From: Phallusia fumigata
Lineage: Eukaryota; Chordata; Ascidiacea; Phlebobranchia; Ascidiidae
Reading direction: 5' to 3'
Assembly (NCBI GenBank): GCA_008931825.1
Contig: QXVZ01032406.1
Location: 1-64,000 of the forward strand
DNA length: 64,000 nt
Under the pieces are notes generated by a model that worked only from the letters and a program-made list of their open reading frames with translations, ran no database searches and had not been told where the DNA came from. This document shows, piece by piece, positions 62,301 through 64,000 of the stretch (its first letter is position 1; each line of letters opens with the position of its first letter). The position numbers and the translations under genes are program-made.

Positions 62301-63981
62301 TCCAGTTAATAGCTAAGACATGGAGTTTGCTTCACTTTTAACTTTGTGTGGATTTGCAGACCATTGTGTTCAACGACAACCAAGACACAACAGTGTACAA
62401 CATAGAAATCATCAATGACACAATACCAGAGGGCGCTGAATCGTTTGAAGTGTTGCTTGGCAACCCATCACATGGTTTGCAGCTTGGCAACGTTACCAAG
62501 GCAACCATCACGATTTTGTCGAACGACGATGCGCATGGGAGACTGGCATTCGATAACTCTGGAAATATTGCGATCACCGAACCTGAACTTTCAAAGTAAG
62601 TCGACACAATAAAACTTTCTGCAAGCCGCTTGCAACGCTTTTCTTCTCGCAGCATTTCCAACAGCCGAGCGGAACTTGTCGTAACTCGTCTGCCACTAGA
62701 TGGCGTGTTTGGTCAAGTTTCTGTCCAGTTTAAAATTGAACGAGTGACATCATCAGGTGACGTCACAGATGATGATGTCATTGATTTAGTCCCAAGTGGG
62801 GGTTATGTGACAATTGACGATGGTGTTGGATTTGAGGTAAGATTTCAGAGATACTGAGCTATACATGGTAACAGATGAAAGGCTAAGTTATTTTCCTGAT
62901 GATGACAACATCTTGTGTGGAAATGTAGAAAATTTTTACATGTAAAAGTTGTTTGGATTTTTTAATTTGTCGTAAATGAAGATAGAATTTCTATTTAATG
63001 TGGACATGTTTGTTTTAAATATCTCCATTGAAATTCATTCTGAGCCAAGTTATGCAAGGGGTTGAAACTGATTGATTGACTTTAAACATGCGTCATCCAT
63101 GTAATATACCTTGCTATGTTCCTCATGCTTGCAAAATATTTAAATCTGTCCATAATTTTTAGGTGATAGAGATTGCAGCAGTTGCAGATGATGTGCCAGA
63201 GTTGAGGGAATGTTATCGTGTGACCTTGTTTGACCCCCAGAACGGAGCCACGTTAAACATAACAGGGACAAGCACCGATATCTGTGTTGGTGAAAATGAT
63301 GCTCCTTATGGATTGTTCACTGTCTATCCCTCTGCTACCAGGTATTGAATGTTTGTAGGGATAAGGTTCCGTAGTTAAGTAAAACTTCAAATTGAATTAA
63401 AAATTGATTTCTTGCAATCAGTAAAACAACAGAAGTTCTGAGTGTGTTGGCTGTGGTGGTGTGGAAGTGGTGTTGGAAGCAACAATTTGATAACAGTTTG
63501 TTGTCTGCTTCATCTTCATCTCAACATGTTTCATTAATTTGTTTGCAAAAAATGTTTGCAGAAATATATCTCGTGAGTATCGGGTGAGGGAAAGCCCCGA
63601 TAAACATGTGATTCATTTCAATGTCGTTCGAAGCCAAGGTTCGCTCGGGAAAGTGACGGTGGATATTGCGACTGTGGAAGGTGCAAAAGCGAAAATTAAA
63701 GTTGAATTAAATAATAGTGGCCAAGAACAACAAAAAATTAAAAAGGAACAATTAAAACATTGTTGCCAGGAGTTTGATCCCCGCATGAACTGAGATTACA
63801 TTTTTGTTCTCAGTAACAAACCGGCAAAATGAAAAAATTAACTTCATATTATTTTTCAGATTCAGCCAAGCCCTTCTCCCCACCTGCGACACCGAAATCA
63901 GTTTTATCGCCATTTCAAACTTTCAATGGAAGCGGGGGGTTTCGATTCCACATTTTTCATCACAACAATGAGAGCTACCTG
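38304..63981 (+). CDS. ADGRV1: ADGRV1/VLGR1-type giant adhesion GPCR, N-terminal half (58 exons, runs off the window)
   Basis: ADGRV1 is a very large adhesion receptor that forms extracellular links, for example the ankle links of vertebrate hair-cell stereocilia in the Usher-2 complex. This stretch encodes the first 3,345 residues, with every splice phase agreeing across 57 junctions. The order is signal peptide (MRQQYCFVTFFLLFGVIRG), Calx-beta repeats, one laminin-G-like domain near residues 1322-1564, more Calx-beta repeats, then the start of the EAR repeats near 3305. That order, and the approximate residue positions as I recall them for the vertebrate protein, match ADGRV1 and no other Calx-beta family. 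The GPS/GAIN and seven-helix regions must lie beyond 64000. The N gap falls within one intron: exon 40 ends in phase 0 and exon 41 starts in phase 0 with a natural Calx-beta continuation, so no exon seems lost. An insert in exon 45 looks like a PAN/apple domain. Confidence 0.93.
41759..42004 (+). other. GC-AG intron in the ADGRV1-type gene
   Basis: Exon 9 ends AATGAAAG and the intron starts GCAAGT. It ends TTACAACAG before TTTACAGAC is read in phase (R-F-T-D). AG|GCAAGT is the standard strong context for GC-AG introns. No GT donor nearby restores the frame. Confidence 0.75.
46602..47759. mobile_element. hAT-type MITE, 1,158 bp, with 8-bp target duplication
   Basis: An insertion in intron 23 of the ADGRV1-type gene. 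The terminal inverted repeats read TAGGGTTGGCCCGAT on the left and TAGGGATGGCCCGAT (reverse complement of the right end). They are flanked by perfect 8-bp duplications ATGGTAAC at 46594-46601 and 47760-47767. Subterminal regions repeat the word CCGATACC. There is no transposase frame, so it is non-autonomous. The 8-bp duplication and TAGGG ends fit the hAT superfamily. A second element sits inside it (46769-47438). Confidence 0.88.
46769..47438. mobile_element. Second hAT-type MITE nested in the first, about 670 bp
   Basis: Ends are TAGTGATTCACC on the left and, in reverse complement, TAGTGATGCACCGAAT on the right. The subterminal regions are dense in ATTCGG and CCGAAT words on both sides. 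Flanks CCAACAAT and CCAAATGT are a degraded 8-bp duplication at best (5 of 8 match). No coding capacity. Since it interrupts the outer element, it inserted later, or the pair moved together. Confidence 0.75.
49527..50740 (+). other. ADGRV1: Laminin-G-like domain of the ADGRV1-type gene (exons 27-30)
   Basis: Exons 49527-49668, 49940-50159, 50308-50457 and 50525-50740 (residues about 1322-1564). Concanavalin-like markers in order: SAMKFDRGSFAVVGN, FTQAGFSFSIWIKL, LLFSISIGIKDENI, DARWHHLVVTYRGSEVISYV, and QDVRVYFSPLSPVQIRQLF. The WHHLVVTY and final YFSPLSPxQIxxLF stretches are typical of LamG/pentraxin folds. It interrupts the Calx-beta array where ADGRV1 proteins carry their single LamG domain. 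Confidence 0.88.
51158..51238 (-). ncRNA. Complete hammerhead ribozyme motif in a 65-bp insertion with 8-bp target duplication
   Basis: Read on the minus strand, 51215-51164 folds as a type I hammerhead. Stem I is 51215-51209 (AGCTGCA) paired with 51170-51164 (TGCAGCT), 7 bp. The core CTGATGA is at 51208-51202. Stem II is GACC (51201-51198) with GGTC (51192-51189), closing a 5-nt loop. GAAA is at 51188-51185. Stem III is ACAGT (51185-51181) with ACTGT (51176-51172), closing the 4-nt loop GTGC. The cleavage base is C at 51171, after the GTC triplet. Every conserved core base is present and all stems pair perfectly. The insert 51166-51230 is bracketed by TTACTAAG at 51158-51165 and 51231-51238. 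It lies in intron 31 of the ADGRV1-type gene, antisense to it. Such motifs are known from Penelope-like elements, retrozymes and some satellites. Activity is not shown. Confidence 0.82.
52271..52427. repeat. Palindromic CGAAACG-core family repeat
   Basis: In intron 33 of the ADGRV1-type gene. The left arm has AATAAGAAGATACAAGCCAG then TACTTGTATG. The right arm in reverse complement has CATAAGAGCAAGCTGG. The centre on the minus strand reads TTTGTCGAAACGTAAAA. It shares arm and centre with 37324-37430 and 7398-7569. A CTCATTA stands where an active hammerhead would have CTGATGA, so it looks decayed. Confidence 0.6.
55064..55500. repeat. Satellite-like repeat running into the assembly gap
   Basis: Begins ATGGGTCCCCTTCC. 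Two copies of a block (CGAGTTTGTTCTCACGTTTT near 55142 and CGAGTTTGTTCCCACGTTTT near 55447) lie about 305 bp apart, each followed by GGTCA(T/A)GAA and TTTCTT. This suggests a tandem array with roughly 300-bp units that the assembler could not cross. It shares its start with the element at 57928-58522. Confidence 0.6.
55501..56133. other. Assembly gap (N run)
   Basis: A 633-bp N run inside intron 40 of the ADGRV1-type gene. The true length is unknown. The exon phases on either side agree, so coding sequence is probably complete across it. Confidence 0.98.
57928..58522. mobile_element. Satellite-bearing repeat element with inverted ends
   Basis: Left end ATGGGCCCCC at 57932, right end GGGGACCCAT near 58507-58518, a 10-bp inverted repeat. 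Inside, a block CCCCCTAAAATGGGTCAAA is repeated from about 58096 and 58221, with a diverged third copy at 58272. Text such as TTTGACCCCATAGCCCCAA recurs between the blocks. It lies in the intron before the PAN-like exon. No coding frame. Family unknown and exact ends uncertain. Confidence 0.5.
58830..59062 (+). other. ADGRV1: PAN/apple-like insert in the ADGRV1-type gene (exon 45)
   Basis: Residues about 2458-2535: TTCAEACLREKACGGFMFSS, then SYECEWMAS. The cysteine spacing C-x3-C-x5-C, with a later cysteine before a hydrophobic residue, follows the PAN/apple fold. It sits in its own phase-1/phase-0 exon within one Calx-beta repeat, between GGSYGDIRVVYSTAE (exon 44) and SGMDFIPITGASL (exon 46). 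Those two pieces are normally adjacent strands of the repeat. PAN domains bind proteins or sugars. Whether vertebrate ADGRV1 has a counterpart I cannot say from here. Confidence 0.62.
59164..63680 (+). other. ADGRV1: ADGRV1-type gene exons 46-57: Calx-beta repeats before EAR
   Basis: Exons: 59164-59316, 59492-59705, 60090-60209, 60392-60586, 60942-61181, 61406-61618, 61696-61926, 61982-62205, 62360-62595, 62653-62836, 63163-63341 and 63562-63680 (residues 2536-3304). Markers: ENDHPYGMFVL, ANDKVGGVVGF, EDSDDPHGVFQV, ANDGTKGVARF, SNDDAHGRLAF, ENDAPYGLFTV. The DD(D/V)(V/I)PE signature precedes most of them. Intron 52 (61927-61981) is only 55 nt and would be easy to miss. Confidence 0.87.
63860..63981 (+). 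other. ADGRV1: Start of the EAR/EPTP repeats of the ADGRV1-type gene (exon 58)
   Basis: After a short proline-rich linker (SAKPFSPPATPKSVL) the sequence SPFQTFNGSGGFRFHIF then NESYL matches the first EAR strand unit (FQxxxxxGaxxfxxFxI...YLxvx). EAR repeats form a seven-bladed propeller found in LGI proteins and in ADGRV1. The rest lies beyond the window. Confidence 0.75.
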
Positions 63982-64000
63982 GTATATTTGACTTCCAACC

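Noticed and set aside
1-64000. tRNA, rRNA genes, CRISPR arrays, LTR or capsid-bearing elements
   Set aside because: Looked for by eye on both strands; no cloverleaf with internal promoter boxes, no spaced repeat array and no polymerase or capsid frame was seen.

Overview
The window looks like nuclear DNA of a solitary ascidian, most probably a Ciona species. Introns are short with clean GT-AG borders, non-coding DNA is AT-rich, and the four conserved genes are animal genes in divergent chordate forms. I assigned the genus from general character, not from a database match. No bacterial, organellar or CRISPR sequence is present. There are two isolated N positions (483 and 11021) and one N gap (55501-56133).

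Layout. (1) 1713-7752, plus strand: a seven-exon WIP/verprolin-family gene with an N-terminal actin-binding WH2 motif, a proline-rich middle and a C-terminal WASP-binding motif. (2) 7753-15268: mostly non-coding, with a near-identical 342-bp tandem duplication and two weak candidate small genes. (3) 15269-28701, minus strand: a ten-exon inositol-trisphosphate 3-kinase, 695 aa, rebuilt with all splice phases agreeing. (4) 30166-36734, plus strand: a type I membrane protein with signal peptide, three C-type lectin domains, EGF, ZP module, second EGF, transmembrane helix and short basic tail. (5) 38304 to beyond the right edge, plus strand: the N-terminal half of a giant ADGRV1/VLGR1-type adhesion GPCR. 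Fifty-eight exons (3,345 codons) give a signal peptide, about ten Calx-beta repeats, one laminin-G-like domain, about thirteen more Calx-beta repeats, a PAN/apple-like insert and the start of the EAR repeats. The EAR, GAIN and 7TM regions would lie mostly to the right.

The genes do not form an operon or pathway. WIP remodels actin, the kinase converts IP3 to IP4, and the other two are large extracellular adhesion or matrix-type molecules. The lectin-ZP gene and the ADGRV1 gene are head-to-tail with about 1.6 kb between them. The kinase and lectin-ZP genes are divergent with about 1.5 kb between them.

Non-coding highlights: a complete hammerhead-ribozyme motif on the minus strand in an intron of the ADGRV1 gene, inside a 65-bp insert flanked by an 8-bp direct repeat; relatives of a CGAAACG-core repeat family, one flanked by a 15-bp target duplication; a hAT-type MITE with a second hAT-type MITE inside it; a marked cluster of exact TGACGTCA palindromes across 8-23.5 kb; and satellite-like repeats around the assembly gap.
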